Positions 53,821 through 63,413 of a stretch of DNA of 64,000 bases are shown piece after piece (position 1 is the stretch's first letter; each line of letters opens with the position of its first letter). The position numbers and the translations under genes are program-made. The stretch is from Paraburkholderia dioscoreae. Lineage in GTDB: Bacteria; Pseudomonadota; Gammaproteobacteria; Burkholderiales; Burkholderiaceae. Below the pieces are notes generated by a model. The model was not told the DNA's origin. It searched no databases and worked only from the letters and a program-made list of their open reading frames with translations. The stretch covers positions 2,356,001-2,420,000 of the forward strand of contig NZ_LR699553.1 of NCBI RefSeq assembly GCF_902459535.1, written 5' to 3'.

Positions 53821-54028
53821 CTACCGCAAAGCGGCATGTGGCGCGCGCAGCCAGGCGTTTCGGCGCAACCCATGCGCGGCGCTCGCGTACGACTGCACTC
53901 GCGCGATGCGCGCCGGCACTGTCCAGGTGCAGATGCGGCGCGGAGATGTTTCGCTCATGGAGCGCCGGATCATGAGGCCGGGTCTGCGGCTTGCTGCAAT
54001 CGTCATGTCATCCACTCGGGAGAGGAAC

Positions 54029-54208
54029 ATGAGCGAAACCAGAGAACGCGTCAACGGAAAACCGGCCGACATCGAGCATCCGCAACCGGCGGTACATAGC
54101 GATAACGAGAAGAGCAAGCTGCCCGAACGCGACGACGAAGGGCGCAACGAGTCGCCCGCGGACCGTCCCGGCAAAAAACCCGGCGAGGGCGAGCCGTCGG
54201 TCAGCTGA
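54029..54208 (+). CDS. Small hydrophilic, probably disordered protein
   Basis: A 59-residue protein very rich in Glu, Asp, Lys, Arg, Pro, Asn and Ser (for example SDNEKSKLPERDDEGRNESP) and with almost no hydrophobic residues, so likely unstructured. GAGAGGAAC lies directly before ATG 54029, a strong ribosome-binding site. Longer frames upstream lack one. Such small charged proteins in Burkholderia are sometimes stress-related, but I do not recognise the family. A near-perfect hairpin follows 22 bp after the stop. Confidence 0.65.
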   Translation: MSETRERVNGKPADIEHPQPAVHSDNEKSKLPERDDEGRNESPADRPGKKPGEGEPSVS

Positions 54209-54230
54209 CATATTAAGCATTGGCCTACAA

Positions 54231-54262
54231 GCGGCTTTGCTGCGTTCTCGCAGCGAAGCCGC
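54231..54262 (+). terminator. Hairpin after the small hydrophilic gene (terminator-like)
   Basis: A 14-bp stem with one mismatch (54231-54244 with 54249-54262, TTCT loop). The following sequence is AT-rich (ATAAATATT) but has no clean T-run, so it may be a weak terminator or RNA-stabilising structure. Confidence 0.5.
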
Positions 54263-54420
54263 ATAAATATTCCCCTTCGACGCCCTTTCATACGCCAAAC
54301 ATTTCTTCCTGATTTTTACCGATTATTTTTCCGATGTGATGGACTAATTTTCTGCTTGCAGCGACCTGTACGCCAAGCGAACCGGCTGCCTCCCCTCAAC
54401 AGATAACAAAGGAGACGCTC

Positions 54421-55503
54421 ATGTCCATCACCTCCACTTCCTTCCACCGGCCCAAGGTCTCCATCTGTCTGCCGACTTGCGATCGACCGGAACTGATCGC
54501 GACGTGCATCGACTCGTGCCTCACGCAAAGTTACGGCAATCTGGAAATCGTGATCGGCGACGACTCGAAGGACACCCGCACGCAGCAGTTGATCGCGGCG
54601 CGCTATGCGCAGGAGCCGCGCGTGTGCTACAGGAAGAACCAGCCTTCGCTCGGCCAGGCGCGCAATGTCGCGAGCTTGTTCGAGCGCGCGAGCGGCGACA
54701 AGATCCTGCTGATCCACGACGACGACCTGCTCACCACGGACGGCGTCGAAAAACTCGTGTTGTTATGGGCACTGCATCCGCAACTGGATGCGGCATTCGG
54801 CGACCAGTACGAAGCCGATCACGGCGGCGCCATCGACTTCACGGCAAGCGCGAGCCTGAACGCCGCGTTCCGCCGCACGAAGGACGCCGAAGGCCTGCAG
54901 CCTCTGCCGGGCAGAACCGGGCTGGTTCAGATGTTCCCCAACAACGGCTGGATGGCCAATGCCGAACTTGTCAAGCGGATCGGCTACAAGGAAGCGTATG
55001 GCGTGTGCTGCGACTTCGTGTTCGGCACAGAGTTGTGTCTCGCGGCGCGCGAGGTGTTCTATCTGCACGACTATGTCTCGGTGTATCGCAAGACGGCAAG
55101 CTCGATCTCGCATAGCACGCGCGGCACGACGGTCGCAGCGACGCTCAGCGCGTATGCGTTCGTCAACGCGCTGAAGTTGCCGGCACAACTGGAGCCTTCG
55201 CGCAGGCTGGCGTTGCGCCGTCTCGCGCCGATCGTCGTATCGGTCCACGCGAAGAATCGCCAGGCGCTCACCGGCTTCAAGGTCGCCTTCACCCATCTGT
55301 TCGCGTACAAGTATGGGTTGAGCGTGCGGCTCTACTACCATCTTCTGATGCTCACGCGCAGCGCGTTGAGCGTGCACCGGCAAGCAGTGGCTGCGGCCGC
55401 GGTCGCAGCCGTGGCCGCTGCGCCCGCCGTTGCCGCAGATCCGGCCGCCGCCGTCAAGGAGTTCGTCTCGGAGTTCGTCAGCGATCGATCGGAGCCGGTG
55501 TGA
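54421..55503 (+). CDS. Family 2 glycosyltransferase with Ala-rich C-terminal tail
   Basis: A 360-residue cytoplasmic glycosyltransferase of the GT-A fold. It starts VSICLPTCDRPELIATCIDS, with the nucleotide Asp in EIVIGDDSKD and the metal-binding motif LLIHDDDLLT; the ED-type acid region lies near CCDFVFGTELCL. The last 45 residues are low-complexity Ala/Val-rich and then acidic (AAAAVAAVAAAPAVAADPAA), which is unusual for the family. AAAGGAGAC lies just before the ATG. It is an isolated gene. It could add a sugar to a surface polysaccharide; the substrate is unknown. Confidence 0.88.
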   Translation: MSITSTSFHRPKVSICLPTCDRPELIATCIDSCLTQSYGNLEIVIGDDSKDTRTQQLIAARYAQEPRVCYRKNQPSLGQARNVASLFERASGDKILLIHDDDLLTTDGVEKLVLLWALHPQLDAAFGDQYEADHGGAIDFTASASLNAAFRRTKDAEGLQPLPGRTGLVQMFPNNGWMANAELVKRIGYKEAYGVCCDFVFGTELCLAAREVFYLHDYVSVYRKTASSISHSTRGTTVAATLSAYAFVNALKLPAQLEPSRRLALRRLAPIVVSVHAKNRQALTGFKVAFTHLFAYKYGLSVRLYYHLLMLTRSALSVHRQAVAAAAVAAVAAAPAVAADPAAAVKEFVSEFVSDRSEPV

Positions 55504-55662
55504 CGCAGCGCCGGCGCGGCACTCGCCGCCGGTCCGTGCGGGGCGATAAGCGTGTTTTCTGCTAAGCATCCTCTGCTAAGCAAACGCGTATTTGTTGCTT
55601 GGTCTGGCGTGGCGCGCTGATTAGGATAGGTGTGAACATCATCAGACCTGAGGCGAGACGCC

Positions 55663-55884
55663 ATGTCCGACAGTGCCTGTTTCAAGCCGCGTGTGATCGA
55701 ACCGGTCGTCGTCAACCAGCCCGAAGGATTGGGCCTCGCGGTGGAGTTATGGCTCGCGCAACCCGTGGATGGAATTGACGGACGAGCGCTGCAGATTCAT
55801 TTGCGCAGCGACGCAAAAATGGCCCAGGCCGAAGCGCTGCGCGATCTGCTGCATGCGTTGGGAACGGAGATCATCGTGGCGTGA
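55663..55884 (+). CDS. Small conserved-looking protein of unknown function (73 aa)
   Basis: A 73-residue protein with GAGGCGAGACGCC before the ATG. The pattern of alternating hydrophobic residues (GLGLAVELWLAQ; ALQIHLRS) and a C-terminal helix (EALRDLLHALGTEIIVA) suggests a small alpha/beta fold. No domain recognised. It stands alone, in the same direction as the glycosyltransferase 159 bp upstream and convergent with the permease gene. Confidence 0.65.
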   Translation: MSDSACFKPRVIEPVVVNQPEGLGLAVELWLAQPVDGIDGRALQIHLRSDAKMAQAEALRDLLHALGTEIIVA

Positions 55885-56004
55885 GCCTGCACCGCGCCTT
55901 CGATGCGCGCGGCCCGCTCGTATCGCCCGGGCCGCGAAGAAGCAGCGCGCCGGGTTACCCCGGGCGCCGCGCCTGAACCACATTCGCCGTCGTGCGTTAA
56001 GAGC

Positions 56005-57309
56005 TTACGGTTCGTGCCGCAGATACCCTTCTTTCGACGGGTCACGCATACGCAATGCCACGACGCCGGCAATCGCGCACATCGCCGTCACATACCAGTA
56101 GAACGTGGACTCGCTGCCCGCCTGCTTCAGCCACAGCGCGACATATTCCGCCGAGCCGCCGAAAATCGCATTGGCCACCGCGTACGACAACCCCACGCCA
56201 AGCGCGCGCACTTCCGGCGGAAACATCTCCGCCTTGATCAGGCCGCTGATCGACGTATAGAAACTGACGATCGCGAGCGCCGCCACCACCAGCCCGAAGG
56301 CCGCATACGGGCTCGTCACGTCTTTCAGCGCGTGCAGCAACGGCACCGTGCCGATGGTCGCGAAGAATCCGAAGAACAGCATCGAACGGCGCCGCCCGAT
56401 GCGGTCCGACAACGCGCCGAACGCCGGCTGCATCAGCATGTAGACGAACAGCGCGCCAGTCATCACGTTGCTGGCCGTCTTCGCATGCATGCCCGCCGTG
56501 TTGACCAGGTACTTCTGCATGTAGGTGGTGAACGTGTAGAAAATCAGCGAGCCCCCGGCCGTGAAGCCGAGCACGGTCATGAACGCGCCCTTGTGCAGCC
56601 ACAGACCGCGCAGCGTACCGGCCTCCTTGCGGTGGCGCGTTTCGGCGGTGGTGGTTTCGTCGAGCGATTTACGCAGATACAGCGCGACCAGTGCCGCCAG
56701 CGCGCCGATCACGAACGGCACCCGCCAGCCCCACGCCTTCAGCTCTTCAGTGGAGAGCGTCTGTTGCAGCACCACCAGCACCAGCAGCGCGCACAACTGC
56801 CCGCCGATCAGCGTGACGTACTGGAACGACGCGAAGAAACCACGCCGGCCCTTGAGCGCGATTTCACTCATATAGGTTGCGCTGGTGCCGTATTCGCCGC
56901 CCACCGACAAGCCCTGGAACAGCCGCGCGACCAGCAGCAGCGCCGGTGCCAGCGCGCCGATCTGCGCGTAGGTGGGAAGCACCGCGATCACCAGCGAGCC
57001 GCCGCACATCATGAACACCGACACCATCATGGCGGTGCGCCGCCCGTGCTTGTCAGCAAGGCGGCCGAAGAACCAGCCGCCGATCGGACGCATCAGGAAA
57101 CCGGCGGCAAACACGCCCGCAGTGTTCAGCAGCTGTGTGGTCGGATTGCCGCTCGGGAAGAACGCCGGCGCGAAGTACAGCGCGCAGAACGAATACACGT
57201 AAAAGTCGAACCACTCGACGAGATTGCCCGATGAAGCGCCAACGATCGCAAAAATGCGCCGCCGCGTGTCGTGAGCCGAAGCCACGGATTGGTCGGTCAG
57301 GTCGGTCAT
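56005..57309 (-). CDS. kgtP: MHS-family MFS transporter, alpha-ketoglutarate permease-like (KgtP)
   Basis: A 434-residue transporter with 12 hydrophobic segments. It has the metabolite:proton symporter signature in helix 1 (ASSGNLVEWFDFYVYSF), motif A (GRLADKHGRRTAMM) and QGLSVGGEYGTSATY. KgtP imports 2-oxoglutarate with protons; dicarboxylate, shikimate and proline/betaine relatives have the same layout, so the substrate is probable rather than certain. AAGGAAAGAG precedes the ATG. It is a single gene, with a strong terminator from the neighbouring operon upstream. Confidence 0.8.
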   Translation of the reverse strand: MTDLTDQSVASAHDTRRRIFAIVGASSGNLVEWFDFYVYSFCALYFAPAFFPSGNPTTQLLNTAGVFAAGFLMRPIGGWFFGRLADKHGRRTAMMVSVFMMCGGSLVIAVLPTYAQIGALAPALLLVARLFQGLSVGGEYGTSATYMSEIALKGRRGFFASFQYVTLIGGQLCALLVLVVLQQTLSTEELKAWGWRVPFVIGALAALVALYLRKSLDETTTAETRHRKEAGTLRGLWLHKGAFMTVLGFTAGGSLIFYTFTTYMQKYLVNTAGMHAKTASNVMTGALFVYMLMQPAFGALSDRIGRRRSMLFFGFFATIGTVPLLHALKDVTSPYAAFGLVVAALAIVSFYTSISGLIKAEMFPPEVRALGVGLSYAVANAIFGGSAEYVALWLKQAGSESTFYWYVTAMCAIAGVVALRMRDPSKEGYLRHEP

Positions 57310-57456
57310 GTTTATTCTCTTTCCTTGTCTTTAAACGGAGTTAGCGGTCGTGGCGCCGCCTTCGCAACACGCGCGTCGAGGTGCCGCGGTGGCACGGTTC
57401 GCGCGTCAGCGAATTTTACAGAATTGCAAGGAAGAGATGGCGATTTGTCAGGTCTT

Positions 57457-57498
57457 TAAAAAAAGCCCCTGCCAGTCGCGCGACTGGCAGGGGCTTTT
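57457..57498 (-). terminator. Strong rho-independent terminator of the prkA-yeaH-spoVR operon
   Basis: An 18-bp perfect stem (57461-57478 with 57481-57498; GCCCCTGCCAGTCG core, CG loop) is flanked by A on the left and T on the right. On the minus strand it is followed by seven T. It lies 48 bp after the spoVR stop and may work in both directions. Confidence 0.95.
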
Positions 57499-57545
57499 CA
57501 CTGATTCAATCCGATTTTCCGTGCGACCGCAGATTCAGGAAGACG

Positions 57546-59276
57546 TCACACCCTCACCGCCGGCGGCACATAGCGGCACTCATAGCGCTTGCGGACCGTT
57601 CCGTTCTCATCGACGCTTTCCAGATACACGTCGAACTGCCACAGCCGGGCCATGTGCTTGAGCACTTCGTCGCTATCGCCGGAAAGGTGCCGGTTGTCGC
57701 TCATGAAATGCCGCAGCGTCAAACTCCGGTCGCCGCGCGTATTCACCGACCACACCTGAATGTTCGGCTCGCGGTGATGCATGTCGTACTGCCGCGACAA
57801 TGCCTGACGCACGTACTGATAGCCGCTGTCGTCGTGAATCGCGGAGACTTCGAGCGCGTCGCGCATGTCGTCGTCGAGCACCGAGAAAAGGCGCATTTCG
57901 CGGATCAGATGCGGCGACAGATACTGCGCGACGAAACTCTCGTCCTTGAAGTTGCGCATCGCGTAGTGCATGGCGGGCAGCCACGGGCTGCCCGCCAGTT
58001 CCGGGAACCACTTGCGGTCTTCTTCCGTCGGCGTCTCGCAGATCCGGCGAATGTCGCTCATCATCGAAAAACCGAGCGCGTACGGATTGATGCCGCTGTA
58101 ATACGGCTTGGTGACCGGCGGCTGGTAGACCACATTGCTGTGCGAATGGAGAAACTCCATCATGAAGCCGTCTTCCAGCTTGCCCTGGTTGTACATGGTG
58201 TTGAGCAAGGTGTAATGCCAGAACGTCGCCCAGCCCTCGTTCATTACCTGGGTTTGCCGTTGCGGATAAAAATACTGACCGACCTTGCGCACGATGCGAA
58301 TCACTTCCCGCTCCCACGGTTCCAGCAGCGGTGCGTTCTTCTCCGCGAAATACAGCAGATTTTCCTGCGGCTCCGGTGGATAGCGCTCCTCGATTTCCTC
58401 CGGCAAAGGGGTATGCCGAGTCGGCAAGGTACGCCACAGCTCATTCACCTGCGATTGCAGATACGCTTCGCGTTCGCGGCGCGCCGCGAATTCCTTTTCG
58501 AGCGACAGCTTCTGCGGACGCTTGTAGCGGTCCACGCCGTAGTTCATCAGCGCGTGGCACGAATCGAGCAGTTCTTCGACCCGGTCGAGCCCGAAGCGCT
58601 CCTCGCACTCCGCGATGTAATTCTTCGCGTAGACGAGGTAGTCGATGATCGCGTGTGCATCCGTCCACAAACGGAACAGATAGTTGCCCTTGAAGAACGA
58701 GTTATGCCCGTAAGCCGCATGGGCGATGACGAGCGCCTGCATCGTCATCGTGTTCTCTTCCATCAGATACGCGATGCAGGGGTTCGAATTGATGACGATC
58801 TCGTACGCCAGTCCCATCTGCCCGCGACGGTAACTTTTTTCGGTGGAGAGAAAGTGCTTGCCGAACGACCAGTGACGGTAGTTCACCGGCATACCGACGG
58901 ACGCGTACGCATCCATCATCTGTTCGGCGCTGATGAGTTCGAGCTGGATCGGATACACGTCGAGTTCATATTGCTCTGCAACACGGGCAATATGCGAGTC
59001 GTACTCTTCGATCAATTCGAAGGTCCAGTCGGACGGGCACGGCAGAGGCCGTCTATCGGCTACGTTCATACGGACTTCCCTTTGCCCCTCGTTGGGCGTT
59101 CCGGTGTGTCCCCGTGCTGCAGCGGTGTCGACTGCTCCGGCTGTGGCGGCTCCCGTGTCGTCCGCCTTCGCCTCGGCATGCCCCGACTGTTGCTGCTGCG
59201 GCACGCCTTTCCCGCGCTCCGGCACGCCGTTCTCCGGCTCGCCGTGCGCTTCGTTGTGCAGGTGCTTGCTCGTCAT
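57546..59276 (-). CDS. SpoVR/YcgB family protein
   Basis: A 576-residue protein. Residues about 70-576 match the SpoVR family in length and sequence (CPSDWTFELIEEYDSHIARV; HAAYGHNSFFKGNYLF; MNEGWATFWHYTLLN). The first 68 residues are a Gln/Gly/Glu/Ala-rich low-complexity extension not usual in YcgB. ATG 59276 overlaps the yeaH stop by four bases, supporting the long form, though the second Met (MNVADRR, at 59069) is a fair alternative. SpoVR proteins are produced with PrkA and YeaH under starvation or stress; the biochemical role is unknown. Confidence 0.93.
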   Translation of the reverse strand: MTSKHLHNEAHGEPENGVPERGKGVPQQQQSGHAEAKADDTGAATAGAVDTAAARGHTGTPNEGQREVRMNVADRRPLPCPSDWTFELIEEYDSHIARVAEQYELDVYPIQLELISAEQMMDAYASVGMPVNYRHWSFGKHFLSTEKSYRRGQMGLAYEIVINSNPCIAYLMEENTMTMQALVIAHAAYGHNSFFKGNYLFRLWTDAHAIIDYLVYAKNYIAECEERFGLDRVEELLDSCHALMNYGVDRYKRPQKLSLEKEFAARREREAYLQSQVNELWRTLPTRHTPLPEEIEERYPPEPQENLLYFAEKNAPLLEPWEREVIRIVRKVGQYFYPQRQTQVMNEGWATFWHYTLLNTMYNQGKLEDGFMMEFLHSHSNVVYQPPVTKPYYSGINPYALGFSMMSDIRRICETPTEEDRKWFPELAGSPWLPAMHYAMRNFKDESFVAQYLSPHLIREMRLFSVLDDDMRDALEVSAIHDDSGYQYVRQALSRQYDMHHREPNIQVWSVNTRGDRSLTLRHFMSDNRHLSGDSDEVLKHMARLWQFDVYLESVDENGTVRKRYECRYVPPAVRV

Positions 59277-60544
59277 GAATTAGCCGCCTGCTTTTCGAAC
59301 AGCTCCCGAAACACCGGATAAATATCGGCCGCGGTCTCGACCTTCTTCATCGCCATGTGCGGCTGGCTTAAGGCCAGTTGCGCGTATTCCAGCCACAGGT
59401 TCTGCTCTTCCGGTGTCACCTGAATATACGCAAAATAGCGCACCTTCTCCAGGATGTCATCCGCGAGTATCTTGCGGCACTTTGGCGAGTCGTCGGTCCA
59501 GTTGTCGCCGTCCGACGCCTGCGCACCGTAAATATTCCATTCAGTCGGCGAATAGCGCTCGTCCATCACCTTCTTCATCAGCTCCAGCGCGCTCGATACC
59601 ACCGTGCCGCCGCTTTCGGTCGAATGGAAGAAGGTGTCTTCGTCGACCTCTTCGGCGCGAGTGTGGTGGCGGATGAACACCACTTCGATCTTTTCGTAGT
59701 TACGCTTGAGAAACAGATACAGCAAGATGAAGAAGCGCTTGGCGAGGTCTTTGCGCTGCTCGTCCATGGAACCGGACACATCCATCAGACAGAACATCAC
59801 CGCCTGGCTGGAAGGCGTGGGCTGCTTCACGCGGTTCACGTAGCGCAGATCGAACGGATCGATGAACGGAATCCGCCAGATGCGCCCGCGCAAATGGTGA
59901 ATTTCCTCTTCGAGCAGTTTGATCTCTTCGCGACGATCGTCGGGATCGGCTTTCATCGTCTCGAGTTGCCGTTCCATCTCGTGCAACTGGTTGACGAGCG
60001 GCGCACCGAGCGCGATGCGGCGGCCGAGCGCGCTGCGCAGCGAACGGACCACGTCGATGTTGTTCGGCGTGCCTTCGGCAGCCCAGCCCGCGCGAATGCT
60101 TTTCCACGTGGGCACGGCCATCAGATGGGTTTTGACGAGACGCGGCAGTTCGAGGTCGTCGAAGAAATACTGCATGAATTCTTCGCGGCTCAGTTCAAAC
60201 ACGAAGTCGTCCTGCCCCTCGCCTTCATTGCTGGCCTGATTGCCTCCGCCTCCACCGCCGCCCCCTTGCGGGCGCTGGATCTTGTCGCCGCGGATGTAGT
60301 CGGAATTGCCCGGATGCACCATTTCCCGCTTGCCGCCGGGACCGTGCCGGAACGACGGCTCCGCGATGTCCTTGCGCGGAATGGTGATGCTCTGGGTGTT
60401 CTGAATATCCTTGATGCTGCGATCGCGCACGGCTTCCGAAACGGCGCGACGAATGTAGTTCTTGACGCGACGTAAAAAACGTTCGCGATTCGCAATGCTC
60501 TTGTTCTTGCCTGCCAACCTGCGGTCGATGATTTGATGAAGCAC
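59273..60544 (-). CDS. yeaH: YeaH/YhbH family protein (DUF444, VWA domain)
   Basis: A 423-residue protein, the normal length for DUF444. The N-terminal part is basic, residues about 92-100 are a poly-Gly tract (QGGGGGGGGNQ), and the C-terminal half is a von Willebrand A domain with the metal site CLMDVSGSMDEQRKD and a later conserved TTVVSSALELM-type loop (GGTVVSSALEL). It is encoded between prkA and spoVR and is thought to work with PrkA. It overlaps spoVR by four bases. Confidence 0.93.
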   Translation of the reverse strand: MLHQIIDRRLAGKNKSIANRERFLRRVKNYIRRAVSEAVRDRSIKDIQNTQSITIPRKDIAEPSFRHGPGGKREMVHPGNSDYIRGDKIQRPQGGGGGGGGNQASNEGEGQDDFVFELSREEFMQYFFDDLELPRLVKTHLMAVPTWKSIRAGWAAEGTPNNIDVVRSLRSALGRRIALGAPLVNQLHEMERQLETMKADPDDRREEIKLLEEEIHHLRGRIWRIPFIDPFDLRYVNRVKQPTPSSQAVMFCLMDVSGSMDEQRKDLAKRFFILLYLFLKRNYEKIEVVFIRHHTRAEEVDEDTFFHSTESGGTVVSSALELMKKVMDERYSPTEWNIYGAQASDGDNWTDDSPKCRKILADDILEKVRYFAYIQVTPEEQNLWLEYAQLALSQPHMAMKKVETAADIYPVFRELFEKQAANS

Positions 60545-60684
60545 GCCCGGTCTCCAATCCCATGCAGCTGCGCTAATTTCCGGTGCGCGAGACGCACGCT
60601 GCGCAATGCAACGCTATGTCCATACAGCTTGCGCCTCGCAAGGTGCCCGCGCAATCCGGCCGCGCGGGCGGCACGCAATGCGCA

Positions 60685-62607
60685 TCATGACGACTTGCGC
60701 ACGCGCAGATACCAGTCACACAGCAAGCGCACCTGCTTCGGCGTATAGCCCTTCGTCACCATACGATTGACGAAGTCTTCGTGCTTGCGTTGCTCTTCCG
60801 CCGAGCCTTTGGCGTTGAACGAGATCACCGGCAACAGCTCTTCCGTGTTCGAGAACATCTTCTTTTCGATCACGACGCGCAGCTTTTCGTAGCTGACCCA
60901 CGCAGGATTCTTCCCTCCGTTGGCAGCACGCGCACGCAGCACGAAGTTCACGATCTCGTTGCGGAAGTCCTTCGGGTTGCTGATGCCCGCGGGTTTCTCG
61001 ATCTTCTCCAGTTCGGCGTTCAGCGCCGCGCGGTCGAAACTCTCGCCGGTGTCGTGGTCGCGGAATTCCTGATCCTGAATCCAGAAGTCCGCGTACGTCA
61101 CGTAGCGATCGAAAATGTTCTGACCGTACTCGGAATACGACTCCAGATACGCGGTCTGAATCTCCTTGCCGATAAATTCCGCATAGCGCGAGGCGAGCAC
61201 GTCTTTGATGAAGGACAGATATTTCTGCTCGGTTTCCGGCGGGAACTGCTCGCGTTCGATCTGCTGTTCGAGCACGTACATGAGGTGCACCGGATTGGCC
61301 GCGACCTCGGTCGAGTCGAAGTTGAATACACGCGAGAGGATCTTGAACGCGAAACGGGTCGACACGCCGGTCATCCCTTCATCCACGCCTGCGAAATCGC
61401 GGTACTCCTGATAAGACTTGGCCTTCGGATCGGTGTCCTTCAGGTTCTCGCCGTCGTACACCTGCATCTTCGAGAACAGGCTCGAATTCTCCGGTTCCTG
61501 CAAGCGTGTGAGCACGGACATCTGCGCCATCATCTTCAAGGTGCCCGGTGCGCACACCGCGTTCGCCAGCGAAGAATTGCGCAGCAGCTTCTCATAGATC
61601 TTGATCTCTTCACCGTAGCGCAGGCAGTACGGCACCTTCACCACGAAGATCCGGTCGAGTAGTGCTTCGTTATTGCGGTTGTTGCGGAATGCCTTCCATT
61701 CGGACTCGTTCGAGTGAGCCAGAATCACGCCGTCGAACGGGATTGCACCGAAGCCTTCCGTACCTTTGAAGTTGCCTTCCTGGGTAGCGGTCAGCAGCGG
61801 GTGCAGCACCTTGATCGGCGCCTTGAACATTTCCACGAATTCGAGCAGGCCCTGATTGGCGAGACACAAGCCGCCGGAGTAGCTGTAGGCGTCGGCATCA
61901 TCTTGTGCGTACTGTTCGAGCTTGCGGATGTCGACCTTACCGACCAGCGACGAAATGTCCTGATTGTTTTCGTCGCCCGGCTCGGTTTTGGCTATACCGA
62001 TCTGGCGAAGGATCGACGGGTAGCGGCGCACTACGCGGAACTTGCGGATATCGCCGTTGTATTCGTGCAGGCGCTTGACCGCCCACGGACTCAGGATGCT
62101 TTTCAGATAGCGGCGTGGAATGCCATATTGTTCTTCGAGAATCGGGCCGTCTTCCTCGTAGTCGAACAGACCGAGGGGCGACTCGTTCACGGGTGAGCCC
62201 TTGATCGCGTAGAACGGCACGCGCTCCATGAGCTGCTTAAGACGTTCCGCGATCGACGATTTACCGCCGCCGACCGGGCCCAACAGATACAGGATCTGCT
62301 TCTTTTCTTCAAGCCCCTGGGCCGAGTGCCGGAAGTAGGCGACCACCTGCTCGATCACCTCTTCCATTCCGTAGAACTCACGGAATGCGGGGTATACCTT
62401 GATGACCTTGTTCGCGAAGATGCGCGACATGCGCGGATCGTTACGAGTGTCGATCTGTTCCGGCTCCCCGATCGCCGTCAACATGCGTTCGCCAGCCGTG
62501 GCGTACGCGGCGGGATTGTCTTTGCAGAGCGCGAGATACTCCTCGAGCGAGAGCTCATCTTCTCGCGTTTTCTCGAAGCGGGTCGCGAAACTGCTGTAGA
62601 TATCCAT
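60685..62607 (-). CDS. prkA: PrkA family AAA+ protein (YeaG)
   Basis: A 640-residue protein with an AAA+ ATPase module (Walker A LLGPVGGGKSSIAERL at about residues 108-123; GVILAHSNESEW and arginine-finger region later) and the conserved C-terminal PrkA domain. It was first described as a serine protein kinase; recent work on relatives suggests AAA+-protease-like activity, so I name the family rather than a reaction. GAGGAGGTAGC precedes the ATG. It is first in the prkA-yeaH-spoVR operon, with 140 bp before yeaH. An inverted repeat in its leader is noted separately. Confidence 0.95.
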   Translation of the reverse strand: MDIYSSFATRFEKTREDELSLEEYLALCKDNPAAYATAGERMLTAIGEPEQIDTRNDPRMSRIFANKVIKVYPAFREFYGMEEVIEQVVAYFRHSAQGLEEKKQILYLLGPVGGGKSSIAERLKQLMERVPFYAIKGSPVNESPLGLFDYEEDGPILEEQYGIPRRYLKSILSPWAVKRLHEYNGDIRKFRVVRRYPSILRQIGIAKTEPGDENNQDISSLVGKVDIRKLEQYAQDDADAYSYSGGLCLANQGLLEFVEMFKAPIKVLHPLLTATQEGNFKGTEGFGAIPFDGVILAHSNESEWKAFRNNRNNEALLDRIFVVKVPYCLRYGEEIKIYEKLLRNSSLANAVCAPGTLKMMAQMSVLTRLQEPENSSLFSKMQVYDGENLKDTDPKAKSYQEYRDFAGVDEGMTGVSTRFAFKILSRVFNFDSTEVAANPVHLMYVLEQQIEREQFPPETEQKYLSFIKDVLASRYAEFIGKEIQTAYLESYSEYGQNIFDRYVTYADFWIQDQEFRDHDTGESFDRAALNAELEKIEKPAGISNPKDFRNEIVNFVLRARAANGGKNPAWVSYEKLRVVIEKKMFSNTEELLPVISFNAKGSAEEQRKHEDFVNRMVTKGYTPKQVRLLCDWYLRVRKSS

Positions 62608-63345
62608 GCTACCTCCTCGCCGAAGTCTAGACCGATGTCGTGCGCGGCGCGCTATTCGGAAACGACATCGCTCGAATTCATCCTAAACCCTTTTAAATTT
62701 TTTTTCACGAACTACGTTGCGAAAATCGCGCCGTATTCGCCTCCCGACATTCCTCACTTGGAAACAAAGTTTCGACCACCTACAATCTTGCACTCATATC
62801 GCAGCGATTGCGGTCATGCGCCGCTGCCTTCACTCATACCTCGACGCCACATCAGCGCGTGGCCGAAGTGCTGCTCAGTGTTCCTGCCATACTGCCGTGC
62901 GCGAGCCGTTACGTTCATCGAACAATCCCACTTCTGCATCAAACAGCGTGTCCGCACACGCACATCTCGTTGCCGAAAGCGCAGACGTCTGCCCGCTTTC
63001 TGTGTCCGGCCACTTTTTTCATCAACGCGCGACACAAGCGTTCGGTCTACACAAACAGTTGGCTGTTACATGTTGATGCGCAGTTCGTGTGCCCTGCCAA
63101 TCCGAAACAGACTGCTCCCGTGCCGCTTCACCCGGTTCGTCAACGCGCGAGCGGTTTTGTTCCGCACGCTTCCGCAGGCGCGTCACAATTCCCGCGAGAG
63201 GCGGATAAGTTTCCGCCATCCCAGACCGCTTCGTATTAACCGCGTGAGCGGCATGGTTAGCCACAGGTATAACTGGATGACGGCAAGACCGTGCGCCGTT
63301 CCAATAGGTGTATACGGCACAGCGGCCCTCACGGATGCGATGAAT
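62608..63345. other. 738-bp intergenic region upstream of prkA
   Basis: No credible gene. It must contain the prkA promoter; an AT-rich block at about 62690-62710 is conspicuous. A plus-strand frame from 62326 runs across it but begins inside prkA on the opposite strand and is rejected. Confidence 0.55.
62633..62670 (-). repeat. Inverted repeat in the prkA leader
   Basis: Perfect 9-bp arms (CGATGTCGT at 62633-62641 and ACGACATCG at 62662-62670) with a 20-bp loop that is itself GC-rich (GCGCGGCGCGC). It ends 26 bp before the start codon, so as RNA the hairpin could affect prkA translation; as DNA it could be an operator. Confidence 0.6.
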
Positions 63346-63373
63346 GTAAAACGGCTGCCCGCAGGCAGCCGTT
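63346..63373 (-). terminator. Terminator of the partial hydratase gene
   Basis: A 10-bp stem (AACGGCTGCC at 63350-63359 with its complement at 63364-63373; CGCA loop). On the minus strand it is followed by TTTTACATT. It lies 41 bp after the stop of the minus-strand gene at the right edge. Confidence 0.75.
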
Positions 63374-63413
63374 CGAGTGAAGTTTCGTAATGCGCTGTTA
63401 CATGCGCGACCTC

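Noticed and set aside
57381..59321. 646-codon plus-strand open frame
   Set aside because: It is exactly antisense to spoVR and crosses its terminator; the composition is that of a shadow frame.
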